From Rhodospirillaceae bacterium (GTDB taxonomy: Bacteria; Pseudomonadota; Alphaproteobacteria; Thalassobaculales; Thalassobaculaceae), in contig JAGYJX010000005.1 of the NCBI GenBank assembly GCA_018401495.1, positions 248,001 through 312,000 of the forward strand: a DNA stretch of 64,000 nucleotides. The letters are read 5' to 3'. A program made the position numbers and the translations under genes. The notes under the pieces are model-generated. The model worked only from the letters and a program-made list of their open reading frames with translations, made no database searches and was not told the DNA's origin. Shown here piece after piece: positions 9,479 to 18,239 of this stretch; position 1 is the stretch's first letter; each line of letters begins with the position of its first letter.

Positions 9479-10557
9479 TCAGCTGTCGCGCACCATGACG
9501 CAGGCCGCCCCCATCTCCGATAGCCGCAAGCAGACCGAATTCGCCCTCTGCTCGTCGAGCCCGACGACGCGCGCCCGGTAAAGCGTGCCGGCCGAGGTCG
9601 CGATCTCGGAGATCCGGACCTCGTAGGTCTGCAGATCGGGCGACAGCTGGCGCGCCCGCTCGGCCGCCTGGCTGCTGGCCGTCGGCGTGCTGAAGGCTCC
9701 GACCTGGATGGCCCAGCCTCCGGGCGGCGGTGACCCGGCCGGGGCCGAAACCGCGGCCGGAACCGGCATCGGGGACGCCACCCAGACCGGCGACCGGGCC
9801 TGGCCCCGCACGGCGGGCGGAGGCGGCAAAGTCGCCACCAGCGGTGGGCGGGACGGCCGCGTGGCGGGAGCGGTGGAAGACGCTGCGGCCGGCCGGGGTC
9901 CTGGACTGGTGGCGTCAATCGCGGGGCGACGCCCTCGCCGTCGACGACACGCTCGCGCGGCCGATACTCGATGGCCGAGGCGACCCGGACACCCGGCTCC
10001 CGCGCCGCGATCATCTGCGTGCCCTTCGCGAGATAGCCCCGGGTCTCGCCCGGCAGACTTCGTCGCCCGGCGAGGTATTCGCCGTAGCAGCCCGGACCGC
10101 AATTGTAGGCCGCCAGGAAGCCCGGCGCGCCGTAGAGGTTGTACATCTCGCGAATGTAGGCGGTGCCGGCCTGGATGTTGGTCCAGGGGTCGTGGGGATC
10201 GGGGCCGAGGTTGTGCTTGCGGCGCAGCTCGGCGAACGTCGCCGGCATGACCTGCATCAGCCCCATGGCCCCGGCGCGGCTGGTGATCGGACGGCCGCCC
10301 AGCGTGGTGCGTCCGCCGCTCTCCATCTGCATCACGGTGCGGATGTAGCCCTCCGGCACGTCGAAGCGCTGGGCCGCCGCCCGGATGTAGTGCCCCCAGG
10401 GGTCCCCCGCGGTCGGCTGGCCGTAGACAGCCGGACTCGGCTCCGGAGCCGGCGGGCGGCTGTCGCCGGCGCAGGACGCGACCAGCAGGCCGAGGGCGGC
10501 GGTCGCCAGGACGAGGATCCGGGGCGCCGGTCGCGGCGCGGTCATCGGTGCTTCCAT
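9479..10557 (-). CDS. Lytic transglycosylase lipoprotein with C-terminal SPOR domain, frameshifted
   Basis: A cell-wall lytic enzyme of about 358 residues after repair. The N-terminus is a lipoprotein signal ending in the lipobox VASC. The SLT domain follows at about residues 55-170, with catalytic Glu in MQMESGG, then GAMGLMQVMPATF and the AAYNCGPG motif. A Pro-rich linker leads to a C-terminal SPOR domain (WAIQVGAF to LYRARVVGL) that binds denuded septal glycan. The frame breaks near 9935, where a run of four G on the plus strand should be five; repair joins VVDGEGVAP to AIDATSPGP. Transglycosylase-SPOR fusions of this kind are seen in alphaproteobacteria and act during septation. The start is either ATG 10557 or ATG 10545. 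Confidence 0.8.
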
Positions 10558-10973
10558 CGGTGCGCCTCGATCGATCCAGCCTGGACAGAAACTATCTATA
10601 CCATCCTATCACGCTTTCAAAAACCTCCATACGATAATGCCTTACGGGGTGACTCTCGCATCCAGGATGACCCTATTGTCGGTGAGTCGATAGAGCGGCA
10701 GCCGCCGCCCGGAAAGATCGCCCACTGCGTCCAGCCGCCAATGCCAAAGACATGCCGTGGCGTCGGCTGGAATCCTTGGCTTCAAGCCTCGCCGCAGCGT
10801 CGCTGGTGATCAGCACGGAGGCAGCGCTACAGGACCAATGCAGTCGCCAGCACGACCTGTCTCTCGCTAGCGTAGTCTGAACTTCGTCGTGGTTATTTGG
10901 ATGGTGTGGGTATATCACCAACTTCGAATAGAGGATTGACTTGTTCAGACTATTCCTGGAGGCGACTGCCAAC
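10558..10973. other. Intergenic region without a recognisable gene
   Basis: About 415 bases of lower GC content between the divergent transglycosylase and sulfotransferase genes. No conserved reading frame was found on either strand. The start of the transglycosylase transcript and the promoter of the sulfotransferase must lie here, for example within the AT-rich stretch 10588-10640, but no clear -35/-10 pair stands out. Confidence 0.5.
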
Positions 10974-11972
10974 ATGAATGTGCAGGATGTCCAGGACTCT
11001 GCGAACGAGGTCGCCGGGGGAGGAGGGAGTTTGACTGGCTCCTCATCGGGCGATCTGCCAGTGGTCTTCATTGCTGGCGTGGGTCGCAGCGGCAGCACTC
11101 TCCTCGATTTATGCCTGAACGGCATGGACAGAGTGGCGACAGTCGGAGAACTGCGGTTCCTGTGGGAAAATGGCTACCGGCAGAACGTCCTTTGCGGCTG
11201 CGGCACGGCTTTCCACGATTGCGCTGTCTGGAGGGCGACACTGGATCGTGCCTTCCTTCATGGGTCAGAAGATCTGGCGTCGATCGAGCGTGACAAGTCC
11301 GCCGTTGACCGCTGGCGCCACCTCCCGCGGCTGTTGCTCCCAGGGCTGCGCGACAGGCGTTTCCGCGAACGGCTCAATCGCTACGGCGATACCCTGAGGC
11401 GGGTGATTGCGGCGGCGGCGGAGGTTCAGAACGCGACGGTGGTGATCGACTCCTCGAAGGATCCCACGCACGGACTGATACTTGCCCAGACACCCGGAAT
11501 CGATCTTCGCGTGGTGCACCTGGTCAGAGATCCGCGAGCCGCAGTGTTCTCGCGCAGCCGACTTCGACGGCGGCCGGAAGTCGTCGATGAGGTCCGCTTC
11601 ATGCCGCGTCAGTCGGCGCTCGAAAGTGCCTTCGAGTGGGTGCTTCTGAACCGGTTGAGCGAGCAGGTTGCGGCCACCGCGCGACGCTCGATCCGACTCC
11701 GCTACGACGAACTCACCGCAGCGCCGCGCGAGACTCTGACGCGGTTGTGCGCTGCCCTCGAACTGCCGGAGAGCGGCGCCCCCTTCATCGACGACCGCCG
11801 GGTGCAGTTCAGCGTGAACCACAGCGTTGCCGGCAATCCGATACGCTTTCAGCAGGGAACGGTCGTGATTGAACCGGACGAGGAGTGGCGATCGGAGATG
11901 GCGCCGGCTGACCGCCGCCTGGTCGAACTGGTGACCGGACGACTGGCGGCCCAGTACGGCTTCGCCACCTGA
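10974..11972 (+). CDS. Sulfotransferase family protein
   Basis: A 332-residue cytosolic sulfotransferase-like enzyme that would use PAPS to sulfate an alcohol or amine. The 5-prime phosphosulfate loop is GVGRSGSTLLDLCL at about residues 38-51. The 3-prime phosphate motif is VVHLVRDPRAAVFSRSR near residue 190, with DSSKDPTHG just before it. The ATG at 10974 is preferred over the TTG at 10941 because GGAGG lies 11 bases before it. Codon use is a little less GC-biased than in neighbours, which may hint at transfer. Flanked by non-coding DNA, it gives no clue to its acceptor. Confidence 0.8.
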   Translation: MNVQDVQDSANEVAGGGGSLTGSSSGDLPVVFIAGVGRSGSTLLDLCLNGMDRVATVGELRFLWENGYRQNVLCGCGTAFHDCAVWRATLDRAFLHGSEDLASIERDKSAVDRWRHLPRLLLPGLRDRRFRERLNRYGDTLRRVIAAAAEVQNATVVIDSSKDPTHGLILAQTPGIDLRVVHLVRDPRAAVFSRSRLRRRPEVVDEVRFMPRQSALESAFEWVLLNRLSEQVAATARRSIRLRYDELTAAPRETLTRLCAALELPESGAPFIDDRRVQFSVNHSVAGNPIRFQQGTVVIEPDEEWRSEMAPADRRLVELVTGRLAAQYGFAT

Positions 11973-12115
11973 AGCCGACACCCGACCGGGCTGTTCGCCG
12001 GCGCCGTCCGGATCGTGGCGCTGATAGCCGCGTAAGGGTGGAGATCGGCCGCCGCGTCGGGCTATAGATCTACAGGGAGCGCGTCGGGGGTGCCGCCGAA
12101 CCGAAAGGATCACAC

Positions 12116-12589
12116 GTGGCGAAGAACACCATCTGCCTCTGGTACGACAAGGACGCCGAGGACGCCGCCCGCTTCTATGCCGAGACCTTTCCCGATAGCG
12201 CGGTCGGCGCCGTGCACCGGGCGCCCGGCGACTATCCCTCCGGAAAGGCAGGCGACGTGCTGACGGTCGAGTTCACCGTCGCCGGGGTATCCTGTCTCGG
12301 CCTCAACGGCGGCCCCGCCTTCCAGCACAACGAGGCGTTCTCGTTCCAGATCGCCACCGACGACCAGGAGGAGACCGACCGCTACTGGAACGCCATCGTC
12401 GGCAACGCCGGCCAGGAGAGCGCCTGCGGCTGGTGCAAGGACAAGTGGGGAGTGTCCTGGCAGATCACCCCACGCGTCCTGACCGACGCCTTGGCGGCCG
12501 GCGGCGACGAAGCCAGGCGCGCGTTCGAGGCGATGATGACCATGGGCAAGATCGATGTCGCCACGATTGAAGCGGCGCGCCGCACTTGA
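12116..12589 (+). CDS. VOC-fold PhnB/YdhR-like protein (3-demethylubiquinone methyltransferase-type family)
   Basis: A 157-residue protein with one vicinal-oxygen-chelate module pair. It begins KNTICLWYDKDAEDAARFYAETFPDS, the signature opening of the PhnB-like family once misnamed 3-demethylubiquinone-9 3-methyltransferase. NGGPAFQHNEAFSFQI near residue 63 and CGWCKDKWGVSWQITP near residue 102 complete the pattern. The start is a GTG at 12116 with AAAGGA 9 bases upstream. The function of these proteins is unsettled. The DinB gene follows 75 bases later on the same strand. Confidence 0.8.
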   Translation: MAKNTICLWYDKDAEDAARFYAETFPDSAVGAVHRAPGDYPSGKAGDVLTVEFTVAGVSCLGLNGGPAFQHNEAFSFQIATDDQEETDRYWNAIVGNAGQESACGWCKDKWGVSWQITPRVLTDALAAGGDEARRAFEAMMTMGKIDVATIEAARRT

Positions 12590-12664
12590 CGCTTGGCGGC
12601 GCCGTTCCCGAAGTCCTGGTTCGCAACTTCCGGTGTCGGGATCGTTCACACTTCAGCGGGAAGA

Positions 12665-13177
12665 ATGTCGATGAAGAGACATTTCCAGATGCTGGCAGCC
12701 TACAATCGCTGGGCGAACACCGAGATCTATGCCGCCGCCGGCGAACTGACCGAGGACGAAATCAACCGCGATCTCGGAGCGTTCTTCCGGTCGGCCCTGG
12801 GAACGCTCAACCACATCCTGGTTGGTGACCGCATCTGGCTGAACCGTTTTGCCGGCGAGGCGCCGTACCCGATGGACGCAGCCCCGTTTCCCACCTTGGG
12901 CGCCCTGAAAGCGGCCCGCACCGCGGAGGACAAGCGCATCATCGACTGGGTCGACGGCCTTACGGACGCGGCGCTTGTCGGCCGCTTCACCTACACGGCC
13001 GGCGTCGACAAGCGCACCGTCTCGCAGGGGATCGCGCCGGCCCTGGCCCACCTCTTCAACCACCAGACCCATCATCGCGGTCAGGTGCACATGATCCTGA
13101 CCGCGCTGGGCAGACCGTCGATCGTGCTCGACCTCATCCCTTTCCTGCGCACCGAGGAGGGCCGAGAGTTCGGTTGA
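12665..13177 (+). CDS. DinB family protein
   Basis: A 170-residue four-helix-bundle protein of the DinB/YfiT superfamily. The metal-binding His residues are visible: one in LNHILVGDRIW and two in FNHQTHHRGQ, the usual HxxxH arrangement. Members act as thiol-dependent transferases or are uncharacterised; this one cannot be assigned further. The start is ATG 12665, or ATG 12671, which sits at a better distance from GGGAAG. It lies in the same direction as the PhnB-like gene and converges with the RTX gene. Confidence 0.85.
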   Translation: MSMKRHFQMLAAYNRWANTEIYAAAGELTEDEINRDLGAFFRSALGTLNHILVGDRIWLNRFAGEAPYPMDAAPFPTLGALKAARTAEDKRIIDWVDGLTDAALVGRFTYTAGVDKRTVSQGIAPALAHLFNHQTHHRGQVHMILTALGRPSIVLDLIPFLRTEEGREFG

Positions 13178-13272
13178 ACTGCGGGAGCCCTCGGCTGCCT
13201 CTTGCACCCTGCCTACTGGAGCCTTTCAGCAGCGGACCCACAGAAAGCAAGGGCCTGGATCGAGGGACGCGC

Positions 13273-15396
13273 CTAGCTGAAGACGAACCACCCCGATTGC
13301 AGCTCCGAGACGGTGACGCCGTTCAAGGTCAGCGTGTTGCCGCCGCCGAGCGCGATCGACAGTCCGCCGGTGGCATCGGTCGCCGCCGCCAGCAACTCGG
13401 CGTAGGTGTCGATCCCGGTGCCGTTGATGTTCGACGCGATCTGGACCCGGTCACCGCCCGAGCCGTCGAAGTCGGTCACCCGATCGGCACCGCCGCCGTT
13501 GCCGACGACGATCAGGTCGGCACCGCCGCCACCGGCAATCGTGTCGTCACCGAGGCCGCCGTGTAGCGTATCGCTGCCTAGGCCGCCGACCAGCAGATCG
13601 CCGTCTTGGCCGCCGAACAGGACGTCATTGCCCTGGCCACCGAACAGCGTGTCCTCCCCCAAATTGCCGTAGAGAACATCGTCGGCGAGGTTTCCATAGG
13701 CGATGTCGGCGTGCTGGCCGCCAAACACCGTGTCGCCTCCCTGGCCACCATACAGCGTGTCGCTGGCCTGGTTGCCATACAGCAGATCACCGTCGGTATT
13801 GCCGTACATGACGTCGGCTTCGGTCCCGCCCCACAGCGAATCGCTGCCGGCGCCGCCGATCACGGTGTCGGCACCGGCCTCGCCGAACAGCCGGTCGTCG
13901 CCACCGGCGGAGCCGATGGTGTCGTTGCCGCCGCCGCCGTAAAGCGTGTCGTTGCCCTCACCGAGCGAGATGAACTGCGCGCTGTCGTCGCCGGTCGCGT
14001 AGTTGTCGCCGGCACCGCCCGATACCGTGGCGTTACCGATGATCGAGATGAACTCGATGTTGTCGACCTGCAGGGTCTTGCCGGTGATCGAGCGCATGTC
14101 GATCACGAACGCCTCGGACCGGCTGCCTCCGGTACTGCCGGTGATCACGATCGGGTCGTCGGTGGTGACGCCCGAGGTCAGGGTCGGCACGATGGTCCGG
14201 ATGTCCAGGGTCGTGGTTGACGACAGCGTGTTCAAGTAAGTCTGGGCGTTGCCGACCAGCCCGACCTGTCCGGTCGACCCGCGGCCCTCGATGGCGCCGA
14301 CCAGCGTGTTCACGGCGTCGGTGCCGGATTGTGCCGTCGACGGGCCCTGGGAGGTGATGCTGACCGAGGCCGGCAGGGTCGCCGTGACCACGTTGCCGTT
14401 GTTGCCGGTGTTCTGGACGATCGCTGCCGAGCCGCTGGTGGTGCCGGTGTTGGTCACCGTCCGCGATCCGCCCGAGGTGTCGTTCACGCCGCCGTCGGTC
14501 ACCGTCACGGTGCCGCCGGAACTGTCGCCGTTGCCCCCGGAGGAGGATGAGAAAGAGGTCACGAGGGCGATCGTGGTGTTGCCGCCGCTGAAACTGGCGC
14601 TCCAGAAGCCGCTTCCCGAGGTCAGCCCGGTCATGTTGATCGTCTGGCCACCGCCGAGGGTCAGGGTCGAACTGGCGGCACTGCCGTGCACCGATGACAC
14701 GTCCGAACCGACGACCACTATGCTGTCGCCGATGGCGAAGTCCGTGATCGTGTCGCCGTTCAAGTCGGAAGCGCTGCCGCTGAACGTGTCGTTGCCGGAA
14801 CCGCCGGCCAGTTCGTCCGAATCGGCGCCTCCAACCAGGAGGTCGGCGCCGCTGCCGCCCGAAATGGTGTCGTGGCCGCCGCTGCCGCTCAGCGTGTCGT
14901 CGCCGGATCCGCCCGACAGCGTATCGGCCGCCGAGCCGCCGATCACCAAGTCGCTCCCGTCACCGCCCCTGATTGTGTTGTTGCCGCTCGCGCTGGAGAG
15001 GCTGTCGTTTCCCGCGCCGCCGACGATGAGGTCGTCGCCCTCCCGACCGGAGATCGTGTCGTTGCCGGCGCCGCCGCTGAGCGTGTCGGCGTTGCTGGTG
15101 GCGAGAATCAAGTCGCCCTGGTCGCCGCCGGTCGCGTTGAGCGAACTCGGAAACCCGGCAGTGTGGTTGATGGACAGCGAATCCCAGGTCGTGTTGGTGT
15201 TGGTGCCGGTCGAATTCGTGAGATTGGTGCCGTTGATCCGCCAGACCCCACCGGAAATGTCGATGGTGACGGCCGTCAGATCCCAGTCGAACGACGATAC
15301 CGTGACGTCCGTGGCGACAGGGCGATAATACAGATCCGCCAGCCCGTCACCCGTGCCGTCCTGATTTGCGTCTGGATTGTATTGCCATACGGACAT
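13273..15396 (-). CDS. RTX calcium-binding repeat protein, probable type I secretion substrate
   Basis: A 707-residue acidic Gly/Asp-rich protein with no signal peptide. Two blocks of nonapeptide repeats of the GGxGxDxUx type form parallel beta-rolls that fold on Ca2+ outside the cell. The first block spans about residues 100-210 (LSGGAGNDT, IVGGAGNDS) and the second about residues 475-630, where the motif drifts to LYGNxxxDxLYGGQ. Between them is a Ser/Thr-rich region without recognised enzyme motifs. The C-terminus ends hydrophobically in WFVFS, as expected of an uncleaved type I secretion signal. The start is ATG 15396, behind GGAAAGGA. No ABC/HlyD/TolC exporter genes are nearby. Upstream lies an AT-rich element. 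Confidence 0.85.
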   Translation of the reverse strand: MSVWQYNPDANQDGTGDGLADLYYRPVATDVTVSSFDWDLTAVTIDISGGVWRINGTNLTNSTGTNTNTTWDSLSINHTAGFPSSLNATGGDQGDLILATSNADTLSGGAGNDTISGREGDDLIVGGAGNDSLSSASGNNTIRGGDGSDLVIGGSAADTLSGGSGDDTLSGSGGHDTISGGSGADLLVGGADSDELAGGSGNDTFSGSASDLNGDTITDFAIGDSIVVVGSDVSSVHGSAASSTLTLGGGQTINMTGLTSGSGFWSASFSGGNTTIALVTSFSSSSGGNGDSSGGTVTVTDGGVNDTSGGSRTVTNTGTTSGSAAIVQNTGNNGNVVTATLPASVSITSQGPSTAQSGTDAVNTLVGAIEGRGSTGQVGLVGNAQTYLNTLSSTTTLDIRTIVPTLTSGVTTDDPIVITGSTGGSRSEAFVIDMRSITGKTLQVDNIEFISIIGNATVSGGAGDNYATGDDSAQFISLGEGNDTLYGGGGNDTIGSAGGDDRLFGEAGADTVIGGAGSDSLWGGTEADVMYGNTDGDLLYGNQASDTLYGGQGGDTVFGGQHADIAYGNLADDVLYGNLGEDTLFGGQGNDVLFGGQDGDLLVGGLGSDTLHGGLGDDTIAGGGGADLIVVGNGGGADRVTDFDGSGGDRVQIASNINGTGIDTYAELLAAATDATGGLSIALGGGNTLTLNGVTVSELQSGWFVFS

Positions 15397-15915
15397 TGTA
15401 TCCGTCCTTTCCAACGTTGACCGGCGCCCGCGAACTCATTCGTGGGTGCTCGGCAGCTTTTTGCGACGTTGGTGCGAATGTTGTCAGGCCCCAACCCCGG
15501 GGACCACCATTGCCCCCGACGGTCGACCCGACTCGTCCACCCCTCTCAACTTTCCCAATTTGATACTGTCAGAATACAGTTAACTAAATCAACAGTTTAA
15601 AAATGTTATTGGGATTTATTCTAAAGTTTAGAAAATGCCTTTGAAATTCGTGAAATTGGGAAGATTCGTCTATCAAACGTAAACGGATCACTGATTTCGA
15701 CCGCAAACACGGGCTCCGGCAACGGCAGCCAATTGTCGAAGTTCAGGTCGCGGCCCGCGGATGCCAGAACTCGACCAGGGCGCCCGGCTGCGCGGTGCCA
15801 GTCCCTGGCGACGCCGATCGAACCCGCTGGCATCGGAGAGCACGATGATTCCCGCGCTGCGCTCGGCTGCCACAACCCTGCACCGCAAATCGGCATCGCT
15901 ACCGACCTGTTCGTC
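15397..15915. other. Intergenic region holding an AT-rich element; no confident gene
   Basis: About 520 bases between the RTX gene and the intradiol dioxygenase gene, both on the minus strand. An AT-rich island occupies 15552-15662 (listed separately). Between 15663 and 15915 a short minus-strand frame contains scattered protein-like text such as LNFDNWLPLPEPVFAVEIS, but I recognise no family and see no ribosome site. It may be a gene remnant. The RTX promoter must be in this interval. Confidence 0.5.
15552..15662. repeat. 111-bp AT-rich element bounded by perfect 10-bp inverted repeats
   Basis: TTCCCAATTT at 15552-15561 and AAATTGGGAA at 15653-15662 are exact reverse complements around about 90 bases of roughly 30% GC, in a genome near 70%. 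Inside are further palindromes, TTCTAAA-G-TTTAGAA at 15619-15633 and ACTGT/ACAGT near 15566-15581. No target duplication is obvious. It could be a MITE-like insertion or the regulatory region of the RTX gene 156 bases away. Confidence 0.55.
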
Positions 15916-16506
15916 CTACCCCACCACGAAATCGAACCGCCCGATCCTGCCCCCGCCCACCTCCGACACCGCCAGCAACAGCCGCTCGTCGAACATCCGG
16001 TCGCGGGTGTTCCCGGGCTCGCCCGGGAAGTAGAGCTGGGTGGTCAACACCGGACCGCCGCGGCGCTGGACCTTGACGTGGAAATGCGGTGTCCGCCGCG
16101 AATAGCGGCCCGGGACGATGGTGTCGAACGCCCAGCGCCCATCGGGGTCGGTGAACTGGTGGCCGCGCAGCCGGAAGCCGTCGTTGTCATAACGGCCGTC
16201 GGCGTCGGCGTGCCACAGCTCGACCAGGGCGGCCGGCTGCGGTCGGCAGGCGGTGTCGAGCACGAATCCGGCGACGGTGATGCGGGTGCCGCCCGGACTG
16301 TCGGCGGCGAAGTCCCGTTTCAGCGGCGATCGCGGGGTGAAATACGGCCCCTCCGTCTGCGCCCGGGTCGGCTCGGCGGCGTCGGCGCAGGCCGGGGTCG
16401 GCGCCAGTTCCGCCGCTGCGGTCCCGGCCGCCCGGCCTGGGAGCGGCGCCAGCCCGATCGGACCGGCGAGCAACAGGGTTAGGATCTGTCGGCGTGACGC
16501 GCGCAT
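15916..16506 (-). CDS. Exported intradiol ring-cleavage dioxygenase-like protein
   Basis: A 196-residue protein of the catechol/protocatechuate 3,4-dioxygenase fold, which binds non-haem Fe(III) and cleaves catechols between the hydroxyls. All four iron ligands are visible: Tyr106 (DADGRYD), Tyr135 (PGRYSRR), His141 and His143 (TPHFHVKV). TEGPYF near residue 51 is the usual lead-in. The N-terminus has SRRQILTLLLAG followed by hydrophobic residues, a probable Tat or Sec leader, so it likely acts outside the cytoplasm. This places it among the short exported intradiol proteins whose substrates are mostly unknown. It is divergent from a TetR regulator that may control it. Confidence 0.85.
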   Translation of the reverse strand: MRASRRQILTLLLAGPIGLAPLPGRAAGTAAAELAPTPACADAAEPTRAQTEGPYFTPRSPLKRDFAADSPGGTRITVAGFVLDTACRPQPAALVELWHADADGRYDNDGFRLRGHQFTDPDGRWAFDTIVPGRYSRRTPHFHVKVQRRGGPVLTTQLYFPGEPGNTRDRMFDERLLLAVSEVGGGRIGRFDFVVG

Positions 16507-16611
16507 GAGGTCTCTCCTTCGGCGGGAAATCCGTCGACGCCACGATCGGGCTTGATCCGGGCGATTTCAAGAACGATAGTGAGTGAACCTTTACTACTCG
16601 CAAACCATCCG

Positions 16612-17196
16612 ATGCCGCGCCACCCCGACACCCGTGACCGCATCGAGCGGGCGGCGCTCGCCCTGTTCGCCGCCAAGGGCGTTGATGCCACCACCACCAA
16701 GGACATCGCCGCCGCCGTCGGGATCTCCGAAGGCGCCATCTACCGCCACTTCCGCAGCAAGGACGAGCTGGCCTGGCATCTGTTCTCGACCCACTATTTC
16801 GCGCTGGCCGCGGCCATCGACCGGGTCGCGGCCGAGCCCGGATCGTTCGAAGACCGCATCGAGCGGACCGTCGAGCTGTTCTGCACCCTGTTCGACCGCG
16901 ACGCCGACCTGTTCGCCTTCATCCTGCTGTCCCAGCACGGCCAGCTCGGCCGGGTCGGACCCGGCATGCCGAACCCGGTGGAGAGCCTGCGCCGGATGTT
17001 CCAGACGGCGATCGAGGCCGGCGAATGCCGCGGCGACGACCCCGACCTGATGACGGCGATGGCCCTCGGCCTGGTGACGCAGCCCGCGACCTTCGCGATC
17101 TACGGTCGCCTGAAGCGGCCGATGTCCGAACTGACGCCGATCCTGGCACAGGCCGTCAAGGCGGTGGTGGTGCGCCGACCGGCCGTTACGCCGTAG
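16612..17196 (+). CDS. TetR/AcrR family transcriptional regulator
   Basis: A 194-residue repressor-type protein. The N-terminal domain has RDRIERAALALFAAKG and the helix-turn-helix TTKDIAAAVGISEGAIYRHF at residues 28-47; the rest is the ligand-binding helical domain. The start at 16612 gives a standard N-terminus. It is divergent from the intradiol dioxygenase, with about 105 bases between, so it may regulate that gene. Its last 11 bases overlap the end of the convergent LacI-family gene. The ligand is unknown. Confidence 0.88.
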   Translation: MPRHPDTRDRIERAALALFAAKGVDATTTKDIAAAVGISEGAIYRHFRSKDELAWHLFSTHYFALAAAIDRVAAEPGSFEDRIERTVELFCTLFDRDADLFAFILLSQHGQLGRVGPGMPNPVESLRRMFQTAIEAGECRGDDPDLMTAMALGLVTQPATFAIYGRLKRPMSELTPILAQAVKAVVVRRPAVTP

Positions 17197-18229
17197 CCCG
17201 GCGCACGATCTCGAAACCGAGATCGACGATGCGGGTGTCGACCGGCTCGCCGCGCTTGCGTGCCAGCAGCAGGCGGCCGGCCTCGGCACCGATCGCGTGG
17301 CCCGGAACCCGCACCGTGGTGAGACCGAGCCCGGACGCGCCGGCGAACTCGAAATCGCCGAAGCCGGCGATCGCCAGCCGGCCTGGAACCTCGATGCCCC
17401 GGCGCCGGGCCTCGCTGACCGCGCCGAGCGCCACGGAATCGCTCGAACAGAACACCGCGTCGGTGTCCGGCCAGCGTTCCAGCAGGGTCGCCAGGCCGCG
17501 GGCGCCGCGTTCGACCATCGAGCCTTCGAACGGTTCGCGGACCACCCTTGGGGGGCCGAGGTCGAGATCCGCCAGCGCCGCCCCGTAGCCCTGCAGACGC
17601 AGGCGGCCGCGCCGGTCGCCGTCGCCGGCGCCGACCGGCAGCCGGCCGCTGCCGACGAATCCGATGCGACGGCGCCCGCCGGCGTGCAGATGCCGGGTCA
17701 TCGCTTGGCCCGCTTCCAGGTTGGAGAAGCCGACCGCCATGTCGACCGGATCCTCGGGCAGTTCCCAGACCTCCACCACCGGGATCCCGGCGCTCGCCAG
17801 CATGGCCCGGGCGGCGGCGGTGTGCTCGCCGCTGGTCAGCACGATGCCGTCCGGGCGGCGGCCGAGCGCGGTGGCGACCAGCGCCTCCTCGCTGGCGCTG
17901 GAGTACTCGGTGGTGCCGAGCAGTAACTGGTGGTCGGCCGCGCGCAGGGTCTGCGCCAGCCCGTCGACGGTGGTCGCGAAGATCGAGCCCGCGAGGGTCG
18001 AGATCAGGACCGCGACCAGTCGGCTTTCCCGCGACGACAGGCTGCCGGCCACGCGGTCAGGCACGTAACCAAGCGCCTGGATTGCCGCCTCGACCCGCTG
18101 GCGGGTCTCGACTCGGACCTTGGCCGGGGTTCGCAGCACCCGCGATACCGTGATAGCCGACACGCCGGCGGCGGCGGCGACGTCCTGCATCGCCACCCAG
18201 CGGCGCGGCGGCGGCGCGGTGTCGTTCAC
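17186..18229 (-). CDS. LacI family transcriptional regulator (GntR/gluconate-repressor-like)
   Basis: A 347-residue repressor with an N-terminal HTH (MQDVAAAAGVSAITVSRVL, residues 14-32) and the hinge helix GYVPDRVAGSLSSRES. A periplasmic-binding-protein-like effector domain fills the remainder. The phrases LVAVLISTLAGSIF and GRRPDGIVLTSGEHT and the ending typical of the gluconate-repressor subgroup suggest a sugar-acid-type effector. It lies 10 bases downstream of the amidase gene on the same strand, so it is probably cotranscribed. It may regulate the amidase and the divergent deacetylase. Confidence 0.88.
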   Translation of the reverse strand: MNDTAPPPRRWVAMQDVAAAAGVSAITVSRVLRTPAKVRVETRQRVEAAIQALGYVPDRVAGSLSSRESRLVAVLISTLAGSIFATTVDGLAQTLRAADHQLLLGTTEYSSASEEALVATALGRRPDGIVLTSGEHTAAARAMLASAGIPVVEVWELPEDPVDMAVGFSNLEAGQAMTRHLHAGGRRRIGFVGSGRLPVGAGDGDRRGRLRLQGYGAALADLDLGPPRVVREPFEGSMVERGARGLATLLERWPDTDAVFCSSDSVALGAVSEARRRGIEVPGRLAIAGFGDFEFAGASGLGLTTVRVPGHAIGAEAGRLLLARKRGEPVDTRIVDLGFEIVRRATA

Positions 18230-18239
18230 CGGACCCGGC

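Noticed and set aside
10941..10973. TTG start for the sulfotransferase
   Set aside because: GGAGG lies inside the extra region, 11 bases before ATG 10974, so the ATG is the more likely start.
15621..15896. A 91-residue minus-strand frame near the AT-rich element
   Set aside because: No ribosome site, no recognised family, and it spans the AT-rich edge; it may be a gene remnant but is not called as a gene.
16564..16611. A TetR operator in GTGAGTGAACCTTTACTACT
   Set aside because: The halves are not good reverse complements of each other; symmetry is too weak to list as a site.
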